In this document: one piece after another, positions 17,420 to 24,696 of the stretch | Numbering within the stretch: position 1 is the stretch's first letter | Layout: each line of letters begins with the position of its first letter | DNA from: Kitasatospora sp. MAA4 | GTDB lineage: Bacteria; Actinomycetota; Actinomycetes; Streptomycetales; Streptomycetaceae | NCBI RefSeq assembly: GCF_029893355.1 | Contig: NZ_JARZAI010000013.1 | Span: forward strand, 170,845 to 234,844 | Length of the DNA stretch: 64,000 nucleotides | Direction of reading: 5' to 3' | Translations under genes and position numbers: made by a program | Notes under the pieces: model-generated | Databases searched by the model: none | Seen by the model: only the letters and a program-made list of their open reading frames with translations | What the model was told of the DNA's origin: nothing

Positions 17420-18835
17420 TCAGCCGACGGAGCCCTCCATCTGCAGCTCGATCAGCCGGTTGAGCTCCAGCGCGTACTCCATCGGGAGCTCACGGGCGAT
17501 CGGCTCGACGAACCCGCGGACGATCATCGCCATCGCCTCGAACTCGGTCATGCCGCGGCTCATCAGGTAGAAGAGCTGGTCCTCGCTGACCTTGGAGACC
17601 GTCGCCTCGTGGCCCATCGACACGTCGTCCTCGCGGACGTCCACGTAGGGGTAGGTGTCCGAGCGGGAGATCGTGTCGACCAGCAGGGCGTCGCAGAGCA
17701 CGTTGGACTTGGCGCCCTTGGAGCCCTCGCCGATCTCGATCAGACCGCGGTAGGAGGTACGGCCACCGCCACGCGCCACCGACTTGGAGACGATGTTGGA
17801 GGAGGTGTTCGGCGCCATGTGCACCATCTTGGCGCCGGCGTCCTGGTGCTGGCCCTCGCCCGCGAAGGCGATCGACAGGGTCTCGCCCTTGGCGTGCTCG
17901 CCCATCAGGTAGACGGCCGGGTACTTCATGGTGACCTTGGAACCGATGTTGCCGTCGATCCACTCCATGGTCGCGCCCTCGTACGCCACGGCGCGCTTGG
18001 TGACCAGGTTGTAGACGTTGTTCGACCAGTTCTGGATCGTCGTGTAGCGGCAGCGGCCGCCCTTCTTGACGATGATCTCGACCACGGCGCTGTGCAGCGA
18101 GTCCGAGGAGTAGATCGGCGCGGTGCAGCCCTCGACGTAGTGGACGTAGGCGTCCTCGTCGACGATGATCAGCGTCCGCTCGAACTGGCCCATGTTCTCG
18201 GTGTTGATCCGGAAGTAGGCCTGCAGCGGGATCTCGACCTTGACGCCCTTGGGGACGTAGATGAACGATCCGCCGGACCACACGGCCGTGTTCAGCGAGG
18301 CGAACTTGTTGTCGCCGACCGGGATCACGGTGCCGAAGTACTCCTGGAAGATCTCCGGGTGCTCCTTGAGCGCGGTGTCCGTGTCCATGAAGATCACGCC
18401 CTGAGCCTCGAGCTCGGCGTTGATCTGGTGGTAGACCACCTCGGACTCGTACTGCGCCGCGACACCGGCCACCAGCCGCTGCTTCTCGGCCTCGGGGATG
18501 CCCAGCTTGTCGTACGTCGCCTTGATGTCGGCGGGCAGGTCCTCCCAGGACTCGGCCTGCTTCTCGGTGGAGCGCACGAAGTACTTGATGTTGTCGAAGT
18601 CGATGCCGGAGAGGTCGGAGCCCCAGGTCGGCATGGGCTTCTTGCCGAACAGCTTCAGACCCTTGAGACGCAGGTTGAGCATCCACTCCGACTCGGACTT
18701 CTTCGCCGAGATGTCGCGGACGACCTCCTCGCTGAGGCCTCGCTTGGCCACCGAGCCGGCCGCGTCGGGGTCCGACCAGCCGTACTCGTAGGTGCCCAGA
18801 CCGTCGAGCTCCGGGTGGGAAACGGTGTCAGTCAT
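17420..18835 (-). CDS. sufB: SufB Fe-S cluster assembly protein
   Basis: A 471-residue SufB scaffold subunit, highly conserved. Visible blocks include 'WMLNLRLKGLKLF' (about 51-63), 'VYHQINAELEAQGVIF', 'ENMGQFERTLIIVDE', 'YVEGCTAP' with a conserved Cys, 'GGRCRYTTIQNWS', and 'SMGHEATVSKVSEDQLFYLMSRG'. No intein, unlike the mycobacterial gene. The ATG at 18835 has GGAGGAA upstream and overlaps the sufR stop by 4 bp (ATGA), coupling it to its regulator. Confidence 0.97.
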   Translation of the reverse strand: MTDTVSHPELDGLGTYEYGWSDPDAAGSVAKRGLSEEVVRDISAKKSESEWMLNLRLKGLKLFGKKPMPTWGSDLSGIDFDNIKYFVRSTEKQAESWEDLPADIKATYDKLGIPEAEKQRLVAGVAAQYESEVVYHQINAELEAQGVIFMDTDTALKEHPEIFQEYFGTVIPVGDNKFASLNTAVWSGGSFIYVPKGVKVEIPLQAYFRINTENMGQFERTLIIVDEDAYVHYVEGCTAPIYSSDSLHSAVVEIIVKKGGRCRYTTIQNWSNNVYNLVTKRAVAYEGATMEWIDGNIGSKVTMKYPAVYLMGEHAKGETLSIAFAGEGQHQDAGAKMVHMAPNTSSNIVSKSVARGGGRTSYRGLIEIGEGSKGAKSNVLCDALLVDTISRSDTYPYVDVREDDVSMGHEATVSKVSEDQLFYLMSRGMTEFEAMAMIVRGFVEPIARELPMEYALELNRLIELQMEGSVG

Positions 18836-19698
18836 GCGGGGTTCCTCCGCGCGGACGTAGTCGGTGGTTCGGTGGACGTCGTACCGGCAGTCGGCGCTGC
18901 ATCGGAGTCCGCCCGCGGGGCGGGGGACGACGATGCGGCACCGGATGCCGGCACATAGGTGGTGCAGACCCCGTCGCCGTGGGCGATGGTGGCCAGTCGC
19001 TGCACATGGGTGCCCAGGAGCTGGGAGAAGACCTCGGTCTCCGCCTCGCAGAGCTGCGGGAACTGCTCGGCGATGTGCGCGACCGGGCAGTGGTGCTGGC
19101 AGAGCTGGGCGCCGGCCGGTGCGCTGGCACTGGCGGCGGACGGGACACGCCGCACAGTTGCAGCGTACCCGTCGGCACTCAGCGCTTCGGCAAGTGCCTC
19201 GGTGCGCTGGCCGGCCGCGGCCTGCTCCAGCGCGCTGAGGTACCGCTCGCCCTGCTTGCCGAAGCGGGCCCGCGCGAACGCGGCCACCGCCTCCTCGCCG
19301 GCCTCGCCGCCCCCGACCGCCGCGGCGATCCAGTGCAGCGCGTCGGCGGCGAGCTGGTCGTACGCCTGGTAGAAGGCGTCCCGGCCGGACTCGGTGAGGG
19401 CGAACACCTTGGCCGGGCGACCCCGGCCGCGGCTGCCGTAGACCCGCTGTTCGCGGGAGTCGACCAGGCCGGCGGCCAGTAGGCCGTCCAGGTGGCGGCG
19501 AACCGCCGCCGAGGTGAGCCCGAGGCGGCTGGCCAGGTCGGCGGCGGAGGAGGGACCGTGGTCCAGGATGGAACGGGCGACCCGGTCCCGGGTGGCCCGA
19601 TGGCCGTCCAGCATCACCTCTGCCGAGGTCGCGGGCACCGGAAAGCCGGGGGCCGACTCGGCCTCCAGCTCCTGCGGGTGCTCGCGCATGTTTTTCAC
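18832..19698 (-). CDS. sufR: SufR, Fe-S-sensing repressor of the suf operon
   Basis: A 288-residue winged-helix regulator. The DNA-binding domain (about 35-105) contains 'AADLASRLGLTSAAVRRHLDGL' and a basic wing 'GSRGRGRPAKVF'. The sensory domain has Cys200, Cys204 and Cys217 in C-x3-C-x12-C spacing, plus Cys245 near 'GDGVCTTYVP', matching the [4Fe-4S] site of actinobacterial SufR. Streptomyces SufR represses its own operon when it holds a cluster. The GTG at 19698 is preferred: a -10-like AACAAT lies 6 nt upstream and there is no ribosome site, so the gene seems leaderless. An ATG at 19689 is the alternative. Its C-terminus is Ser/Ala/Pro-rich. Confidence 0.93.
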   Translation of the reverse strand: MKNMREHPQELEAESAPGFPVPATSAEVMLDGHRATRDRVARSILDHGPSSAADLASRLGLTSAAVRRHLDGLLAAGLVDSREQRVYGSRGRGRPAKVFALTESGRDAFYQAYDQLAADALHWIAAAVGGGEAGEEAVAAFARARFGKQGERYLSALEQAAAGQRTEALAEALSADGYAATVRRVPSAASASAPAGAQLCQHHCPVAHIAEQFPQLCEAETEVFSQLLGTHVQRLATIAHGDGVCTTYVPASGAASSSPAPRADSDAAPTAGTTSTEPPTTSARRNPA

Positions 19699-19711
19699 AA
19701 CACCATTGTTG
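19698..19711 (-). promoter_or_regulatory. SufR operator, CAAC-N6-GTTG
   Basis: The 14-bp dyad CAACACCATTGTTG has the CAAC-N6-GTTG form reported (from memory) for Streptomyces SufR. It covers the -10 element and the GTG start of sufR, a position that would block initiation and so fits autorepression. Confidence 0.8.
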
Positions 19712-19734
19712 CGTAATTACTTCCGGACGGACAA
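19705..19734 (-). promoter_or_regulatory. Promoter of the suf operon (TTGTCC, 18 bp, AACAAT)
   Basis: On the minus strand a -35 TTGTCC (19729-19734) and a -10 AACAAT (19705-19710) are separated by 18 bp. The -10 ends 6 nt before the GTG, consistent with a leaderless sufR message. Confidence 0.5.
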
Positions 19735-19769
19735 CCCGTGACGGACGCCTCAACGGTGGCTTCAGTCAC

Positions 19770-19788
19770 GCAGGCAAGGCTTACCTGA
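19770..19788. promoter_or_regulatory. Iron-box-like site (DmdR/IdeR type)
   Basis: A 19-bp segment containing AGG..AGGCT.ACCT.A matches 13 of 19 positions of the usual actinobacterial iron box TTAGGTTAGGCTAACCTAA, as I compare them by eye. It lies between the divergent suf operon and the ABC transporter genes, about 40 bp upstream of the suf -35. Confidence 0.45.
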
Positions 19789-19838
19789 GCTGGCGGACAG
19801 GGGTCGAGGGCGCGTCCGACTCCGGCATCCGGCCCTCT

Positions 19839-19844
19839 TAGACT
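19839..19844 (+). promoter_or_regulatory. -10 element TAGACT of a leaderless ABC transporter gene
   Basis: TAGACT ends 7 nt before the ATG at 19852, and no ribosome site is present, suggesting transcription starts at the start codon. Confidence 0.45.
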
Positions 19845-19851
19845 CGCCGGT

Positions 19852-20781
19852 ATGCAGAGCGAACCCCCCGCGGTCGAAGTGGCCGGCCTGGTCAAGCGGT
19901 ACGGAGCCAAGGTCGCGGTGGACGGCCTCGACCTGGTCATCGCGCGTGGCAGCGTCACCGCCGTGCTCGGCCCGAACGGCGCCGGCAAGACCACCACCAT
20001 CGAAACCTGCGAGGGATACCGCCGCCCCGACGCCGGCACCGTGCGGGTGCTCGGCCTCGACCCGGTGGCCGACTCGCAGCGGCTGCGCCCGCGGATCGGC
20101 GTGATGCTCCAGTCCGGAGGCGTGTACGCGGGAGCGCGCGCCGTCGAAATGCTCCGGCACACCGCCAAGCTGCACGCCGACCCGCTGGACGTGGACGCCC
20201 TGGTCGAACGCCTCGGTCTCGGCTCCTGCGGCCGCACCACCTACCGCCGGCTCTCCGGCGGCCAGCAGCAGCGCCTCGCGCTCGCGATGGCCGTGGTCGG
20301 CCGCCCCGAACTGGTCTTCCTCGACGAGCCCACCGCCGGCCTCGACCCGCAGGCCCGCCGCGCCACCTGGGACCTGGTCCGCGACCTGCGCCGGGACGGC
20401 GTCACCGTCGTGGTGACCACCCACTACATGGACGAGGCCGAGCAACTCGCCGACGCCGTCGCCATCGTGGACCACGGCCGGGTGATCGCGAGCGGCAGCC
20501 CCGAGGAGCTCTGCCGCGGCGGCGCCGAGAGCAGCCTGCACTTCGCCGGCCCCGCCGGGCTCGACCTCGGCTCACTCGCCAAGGTCCTGCCCGACGGCGC
20601 CGCGGCCGTCGAACTCTCCCCCGGCTCCTACCGGGTCCAGGCCCCGATGGACCCGCGCCTGGTCGCCACCGTGACCACCTGGTGCGCCGACGCCGGCGTG
20701 CTGCCCGAGAAGCTGACGGTGCAGCGGCGCAGCCTCGAAGACGTCTTCCTCGAACTGACCGGACGGGAGCTGCGCTCATGA
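19852..20781 (+). CDS. ABC transporter ATP-binding protein (DrrA-like ABC-2 exporter)
   Basis: A 309-residue cytoplasmic ATPase. Walker A 'GPNGAGKTT' is at residues 40-48, the signature 'LSGGQQQRLALA' near 137, Walker B 'LVFLDEPTAGLD' near 154, and the H-loop in 'VVVTTHYMDEAEQ'. A C-terminal extension of about 80 residues is typical of DrrA-type exporters. It is translationally coupled (ATGA) to the permease gene. Substrate unknown. Placement beside suf is common in streptomycetes, but a functional link is not shown. Confidence 0.92.
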   Translation: MQSEPPAVEVAGLVKRYGAKVAVDGLDLVIARGSVTAVLGPNGAGKTTTIETCEGYRRPDAGTVRVLGLDPVADSQRLRPRIGVMLQSGGVYAGARAVEMLRHTAKLHADPLDVDALVERLGLGSCGRTTYRRLSGGQQQRLALAMAVVGRPELVFLDEPTAGLDPQARRATWDLVRDLRRDGVTVVVTTHYMDEAEQLADAVAIVDHGRVIASGSPEELCRGGAESSLHFAGPAGLDLGSLAKVLPDGAAAVELSPGSYRVQAPMDPRLVATVTTWCADAGVLPEKLTVQRRSLEDVFLELTGRELRS

Positions 20782-21554
20782 CCACCTCTCAGGGGGCTTA
20801 TGCCCCGGCCCCGGGCGCCGCCCCAATCGGGCGGATGCTGCTCGCGCAGACCGCCTTCGAGACGAAGATGCTGCTGCGCAACGGCGAGCAGCTGCTGCTC
20901 ACCGTCATCATCCCGACCGTCCTGCTGGTGCTCTTCAGCTCCGTCGACGTGGTCTCGGTGACCGGCCCGGGCAACCGGGTCGACTTCCTGGCCCCCGGAC
21001 TGCTGGCCCTCGCCGTGATGTCCACCGCCTTCACCGGCCAGGCCATCGCCACCGGGTTCGAACGCCGCTACGGCGTACTCAAGCGCCTGGGCGCCAGCCC
21101 GCTGCCGCGCTGGGCCCTGCTCACCGCCAAGACCGGCTGCGTGCTCGTCACCGAGGCCCTCCAGGTGACGCTGCTCTCGGTGATCGCCCTGGCCCTCGGC
21201 TGGTCCCCGCACGGCAACCCTCTGACGGTCGTCGCTCTGCTGGTCCTCGGCACCGCCGCCTTCTCGGGCCTCGGCCTGCTGATGGCCGGCACCCTGCGCG
21301 CCGAAGCCACGCTGGCCGGCGCCAACCTGGTCTTCATCCTGCTGCTGCTGGCCGGCGGGGTGATCGTGCCGCTGACGAAGTTCCCCTCCGCCGTGCGCGG
21401 CGCCCTGGAGCTGCTGCCGATCAGCGCCCTCTCCGACGGCCTGCGCTCAGTGCTTCAGACGGGCGCCGGCGTCCCCTGGTCCGACCTCGCCACCCTGGCC
21501 GTCTGGGCCGTCCTCGGCCTGGCCGCGGCAGCCCGCTTCTTTCGCTGGGAGTAA
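20778..21554 (+). CDS. ABC-2 type transporter permease
   Basis: A 258-residue membrane subunit with six hydrophobic segments of the ABC-2 fold. Typical stretches are 'NGEQLLLTVIIPTVLLVLF' near residues 35-53, 'RYGVLKRLGASPLPRW' with the conserved R-x-x-G-x-x-K/R-x-L pattern, and 'LLAGGVIVPLTKFP' near 190. It pairs with the upstream ATPase, overlapping it by 4 bp. A terminator hairpin follows. Confidence 0.92.
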   Translation: MTTSQGAYAPAPGAAPIGRMLLAQTAFETKMLLRNGEQLLLTVIIPTVLLVLFSSVDVVSVTGPGNRVDFLAPGLLALAVMSTAFTGQAIATGFERRYGVLKRLGASPLPRWALLTAKTGCVLVTEALQVTLLSVIALALGWSPHGNPLTVVALLVLGTAAFSGLGLLMAGTLRAEATLAGANLVFILLLLAGGVIVPLTKFPSAVRGALELLPISALSDGLRSVLQTGAGVPWSDLATLAVWAVLGLAAAARFFRWE

Positions 21555-21563
21555 CGGCGCAAC

Positions 21564-21600
21564 GCGAAGGGCGGGGATCACGGTGACCCCCGCCCTTCGC
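21564..21600. terminator. 13-bp stem-loop between ABC permease and LAXTG protein genes
   Basis: Inverted repeat 21564-21576 against 21588-21600 with an 11-nt loop lies between two convergent genes, 10 bp after the permease stop and 11 bp from the convergent stop. It can act on both strands. Confidence 0.75.
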
Positions 21601-21610
21601 CGTTCACTTG

Positions 21611-22276
21611 CTAGTGACGACCGGCCTTGCGACGGCGGGTGAAGAACACCAGCCCGCCGCCGAGGACGACGACAGCGCCACCCACCCCGGCGATCATCCC
21701 GGAGTTGCCGCCACCACCGGTGAAGGCCAGCGACGGCGATGTGCTGGACGCCTTCGGCGTCGGGGTGGGAGTCGGCTTCGCCGGGGTGGGCGTGGGCACG
21801 GGAGTGGTCGGCGCCGGCGTGCTCGGCGTGGGCGAAGCCGTGGTCGGCGTCGGCGAGGGCTTCGGCGGCGTCGGAGTGGGCGTCGGAGTGGGCGTCGGAG
21901 TCGGCGAAGGCGACTCGCAGACCGGTACGGTCACCGGCCACTCGCCACCCCAGCCGTGGGTGTGCTTCGGGTCGTCCGACGTGTAGACGTCGAGGAGCCC
22001 CTTCACCGGTGCCGAGTGAGCGGCCACCGGGAAGACCTGGTGGAAGGTCGTCGTGAAGGCCTTGTGGTCGACCAGGACCTTGCCGTCGATGGTCACGGTC
22101 ACCGTGTTCTGGGCGTCCGCGCTGTAGTCCTTGAGGTCGACGGTGACCTCACTGCAGGTCGCCGTGATCGAGGGGACGTGCGCCGAGGCGCTGCCGGCCA
22201 GTGCGCCGGTGGCGACCACCGCGAGCGCTGCCGCTCCGACGAGCATTCGCCCGGGTATCCGCACGTGTCGCGCCAT
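21611..22276 (-). CDS. LAXTG cell-wall-anchored protein with Pro-Thr stalk
   Basis: A 221-residue secreted protein. A Sec signal peptide covers residues 1-32 (hydrophobic core, 'GSASA' cleavage region). An ectodomain of about 85 residues with Cys41 and Cys120 follows, possibly disulfide-linked. Then comes a stalk of Pro/Thr/Ser repeats (about 122-180), the sorting motif LAFTG at 183-187, a hydrophobic helix and a basic tail (RRRKAGRH). LAXTG is the motif of class E sortases in streptomycetes. The stalk is encoded by short GC-rich repeats. ATG at 22276 with GGAAGG about 9 nt upstream. Function of the ectodomain unknown. Confidence 0.88.
   Translation of the reverse strand: MARHVRIPGRMLVGAAALAVVATGALAGSASAHVPSITATCSEVTVDLKDYSADAQNTVTVTIDGKVLVDHKAFTTTFHQVFPVAAHSAPVKGLLDVYTSDDPKHTHGWGGEWPVTVPVCESPSPTPTPTPTPTPTPPKPSPTPTTASPTPSTPAPTTPVPTPTPAKPTPTPTPKASSTSPSLAFTGGGGNSGMIAGVGGAVVVLGGGLVFFTRRRKAGRH
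21869..21904. repeat. 12-bp tandem repeat encoding the Pro-Thr stalk
   Basis: Three copies of cgtcggagtggg (21869-21880, 21881-21892, 21893-21904, the last with one change) encode Pro-Thr pairs in the LAXTG protein. Such in-frame repeats can change stalk length without frameshift. Confidence 0.8.
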
Positions 22277-22744
22277 AACAAAGATCCTTCCGAACGAGAC
22301 GGTGCAGCACGGCCGTTGAATGATCCGTAAGCGACCGGCTACAGCTGGTTCGGGGACTCTACCGGCTTTGAGACCGGTATCCCCCACGAATGAACGGCCT
22401 GATGACACCTGGCGGTTCAGCCCCCAACGTGCTCGCACCGCCGATCAGCCTCCCCACCTCCCATGACGCAGACTTTGCCCACACCCCATCGATTCCCGCA
22501 CATCTCCTGGAACACTCCAGCCCCCCGCGATCGAAACGCGTCACGAGAAGCCCGACCATCCGTCAGCCAATGCGTCACCAGGCGCACTGAGGCTCACCAC
22601 GGAGCCACTGGCCTCGGCGACGCCCCTCCTGTGACTGATCGTCATCACTTCGTGGCACCAAGTTGCCTGAATCGCTTGACTGTCATTCGACACTGAGGAA
22701 CGGTGGCGCAAGGACCCGCAACCAGCTTGGTAGGAGGGGTAGTC
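22277..22744. other. 468-bp gene-free stretch of lower GC content
   Basis: Between the LAXTG gene (minus) and the small hypothetical gene (plus). Base composition is more AT-rich than the flanks. Only short open frames with no ribosome site occur. A TTGACT hexamer near 22677 could be a -35 for the downstream genes, but no clear -10 was found. The ribosome site GGAGG of the next gene is at 22733-22738. Confidence 0.5.
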
Positions 22745-23026
22745 ATGGCGCTACGGTTCAGCGGCATCGACCCGGACACACCCAATGGAGGCTCGCCCAC
22801 GGTCTGGATCGAGGATGAGGACAAGGAGATCTACATCCAAGGCTGGAAGGCCGACCAGAAGCGGCACGCCACGATCAGCGAAACCGAATGGGTGCCGGGC
22901 CACGACACTGGAATCCCCGACCACGAGTACGTGGTACGGATTCCGATGCGGATGATCCCGATCTTGAGGAAGGCATGCGATGACGCAGAGCGCGCCGGAC
23001 TTTACCGCCCTGATGCGGAGCGCTGA
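22745..23026 (+). CDS. Small hypothetical protein of a DUF6879/DUF5753 regulatory trio
   Basis: A 93-residue protein (start 'MALRFSGIDPDTPNGG'). It contains 'TVWIEDEDKEIYIQGWK' and 'IPDHEYVVRIPMRMIPILRKACDDAE'. No known catalytic motif, signal or membrane segment. From memory, similar small proteins stand directly upstream of DUF6879 and DUF5753-HTH genes in many streptomycetes, but their function is unknown. The ATG at 22745 has GGAGG upstream. The 3' end overlaps the next gene by 47 bp. Confidence 0.75.
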   Translation: MALRFSGIDPDTPNGGSPTVWIEDEDKEIYIQGWKADQKRHATISETEWVPGHDTGIPDHEYVVRIPMRMIPILRKACDDAERAGLYRPDAER

Positions 23027-23507
23027 ACGCTCAGCGGTCCACCTTGAGATGCGCGACTCCTATATGGACGACCCAGTGTTCGCCGACTGGCGATCGGGGA
23101 AGCCCGTCGGTCGGCCGGAGCAGTACGTGCTGCCCGAGGAGTACCAGGAGTGGGCCGGCCTCGTGCGGGAGACCATCGGCCGTGGTGTTGTCATGCGCCG
23201 TGCGCGGGTCGTGTCCGAGCCGGTCACCGACTACATCCGGTGGGAGCACACGATCACCGAGCGGCACAATATCGCACTCGGCGAACAGGTCCGCTGGCTC
23301 CCGCGCCGACTGGCCTCCGACCTCGCGCTACCCGGCAACGACCTCTGGCTGATTGACGACCGCCTGGTCCTGTTCCACTGGTTCACCGGTGACGGCGACT
23401 GGGCCGGCCACGAGTTCAATGAGGACCCCGCCACCGTGAAGATGGTGTCCACCGCGTTCGAGGCGGTCTGGGACCGCGCCGTCCTGCACGGGCAATTCAC
23501 CATCTGA
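22980..23507 (+). CDS. DUF6879 family protein
   Basis: A 175-residue protein with the layout of DUF6879: 'SAVHLEMRDSYMDDPVFADWRSGKP' near the N-terminus, a central 'RARVVSEPVTDYIRWEHTITERHNIALGEQVRWLPR', then 'DLWLIDDRLVLFHWFTGDGDW'. It is usually encoded next to DUF5753 helix-turn-helix regulators, as here, and may be the partner these regulators respond to; this is inferred from gene pairing. The ATG at 22980 has GAGGAAGG 7 nt upstream, which supports the 47-bp overlap with the preceding gene. An ATG at 23013 is a weaker alternative. Confidence 0.82.
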   Translation: MTQSAPDFTALMRSAERSAVHLEMRDSYMDDPVFADWRSGKPVGRPEQYVLPEEYQEWAGLVRETIGRGVVMRRARVVSEPVTDYIRWEHTITERHNIALGEQVRWLPRRLASDLALPGNDLWLIDDRLVLFHWFTGDGDWAGHEFNEDPATVKMVSTAFEAVWDRAVLHGQFTI

Positions 23508-23538
23508 TCCGCCAACCACCCACCGGGCAGCCAGCGTC

Positions 23539-24387
23539 ATGTCTTCGACCCCGTCGTCCAGCGTCATCGAGGCGCGCAAGGCCATCGCCAACCGTCTGGT
23601 CGAAATCCGCAAGGACGCGGGGCTCAACGGGGACGAGCTGTCTGCCCGGTGCGACTGGCACGCCGCCAAGACCAGCCGCATCCAGAGCGGCAAGTCCGCG
23701 CCCTCCGAGACCGACATTTGCACCTGGTGCACCGCGTGCGGAGCCGAGGACCAGATCCCGGACCTGATCGCCGCCGCCCGCGCAGTCGAGTCGATGTACA
23801 CCGAGTGGCGCAGGATGGAACGCACCGGCCTGCGTGCCGCTCAGGAGTCCGTCGCCGCCCTCTACCAGCGGACCAGGCTGTTTCGCGTGTACGCCAGCCG
23901 CGTCATGCCGGGGATGGTGCAGACCCGCGAGTACACGGCCGCCGTCCTGCGGTCCATCCAGCGCGAGCGCGTCGCCGTGGACGACGTCGAAGAGGCCGTC
24001 GAGTCCCGCATGGAGCGACAGCACGCACTGTTCTCCGGCCGGCACCGTTTCGGCCTGCTCATCGAGGAGTACGTCCTGCACAGCGCGGTGTGCGACCCGG
24101 AGACCATGGCAGGTCAGCTCGGCCACCTGATCGCGGTCAGCGCCAGCCCGTATGTCAGCCTCGGCATCATCCCGACCGGAACCGGTCGCCCGCACTTGCC
24201 CGTCGAGGACTTCTACATGTTCGACGAGGCCGAAGTCGCGGTCGAGTTGACCTCCGGATACCTGCGGATCACCCAGCCGGGCGAGATTGCAGCATACGTG
24301 CGGACGTTCACCGGGCTGGCGGAGATGGCGGTGCACGGGGCGAAGGCTCGTGCACTGATCACGGCGGCCATCGACGCTCGCGGGTGA
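23539..24387 (+). CDS. Helix-turn-helix regulator with DUF5753 (Scr1-type)
   Basis: A 282-residue regulator. An XRE-type HTH occupies about residues 12-66 ('LVEIRKDAGLNGDELSARC', then 'AAKTSRIQSGKSAPSETDI'). The DUF5753 domain follows from about residue 95 ('YQRTRLFRVYASRVMPGMVQTREYT' region through 'VRTFTGLAEMAVHG'). Such proteins act with small DUF397/DUF6879-type partners in streptomycete development and secondary metabolism. It lies 135 bp upstream of the peptide-methyltransferase pair, so it may control it. No clear ribosome site before the ATG. Confidence 0.88.
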   Translation: MSSTPSSSVIEARKAIANRLVEIRKDAGLNGDELSARCDWHAAKTSRIQSGKSAPSETDICTWCTACGAEDQIPDLIAAARAVESMYTEWRRMERTGLRAAQESVAALYQRTRLFRVYASRVMPGMVQTREYTAAVLRSIQRERVAVDDVEEAVESRMERQHALFSGRHRFGLLIEEYVLHSAVCDPETMAGQLGHLIAVSASPYVSLGIIPTGTGRPHLPVEDFYMFDEAEVAVELTSGYLRITQPGEIAAYVRTFTGLAEMAVHGAKARALITAAIDARG

Positions 24388-24412
24388 ATCCGCGCAAGAA
24401 GGCGCAATCTCG

Positions 24413-24442
24413 TTGAGACCGTGGGCGGTTGCTCCCTACCGT
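24413..24442 (+). promoter_or_regulatory. Possible promoter of the peptide-methyltransferase operon
   Basis: TTGAGA (24413-24418) and TACCGT (24437-24442) are 18 bp apart, close to the sigma-HrdB pattern TTGACn-17/18-TAnnnT. They lie just after the HTH gene stop and about 80 bp before the peptide start. Confidence 0.4.
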
Positions 24443-24522
24443 CGAATCAGTCGCCCGGAGTGACGGACCAGATACCCGGCCTCGCATGGGAACCGGGCGG
24501 CTCAGAGTAGAGGGAGACATCC

Positions 24523-24696
24523 ATGGCATGGGGAACCGGCAAGGGCGGCAGCGGAGGAAAGGACGGCGGCGGCCAGGGTGGCGGCAAGGGCGGCAACGAC
24601 GGCGGGGTGGGCAAGCACGCGGGTAACAAGGACCCGGGCGCCGACAAGTCCACCGAGGACACCCAGAGCGGCAAGGGCGGCGGCAAGCACAAGTGA
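24523..24696 (+). CDS. 57-residue Gly/Lys-rich peptide, candidate imiditide-like RiPP precursor
   Basis: A small open frame starting MAWGTGKGG and ending GGGKHK. About 40% of residues are Gly. There are 9 Lys, 2 His, 5 Asp and 1 Glu (net positive), one Trp at position 3, and no Cys, Leu, Ile or Phe. Asp-Gly steps occur at Asp14 (KDGG) and Asp26 (NDGG), and Asp37 is followed by Pro. AGGGAG precedes the ATG by 6 nt. The stop codon overlaps the GTG of the methyltransferase by 4 bp (GTGA), which strongly supports real, coupled translation. Small cationic precursors next to a PIMT homologue are the hallmark of imiditides, where one Asp becomes aspartimide. The modification itself is inferred. Confidence 0.8.
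   Translation: MAWGTGKGGSGGKDGGGQGGGKGGNDGGVGKHAGNKDPGADKSTEDTQSGKGGGKHK

Noticed and set aside
22980..24387. Classical type II toxin-antitoxin pair (DUF6879 with HTH)
   Set aside because: Neither protein has a recognised toxin fold, and DUF5753 regulators with such partners are known as developmental regulators; a TA role cannot be supported from sequence.
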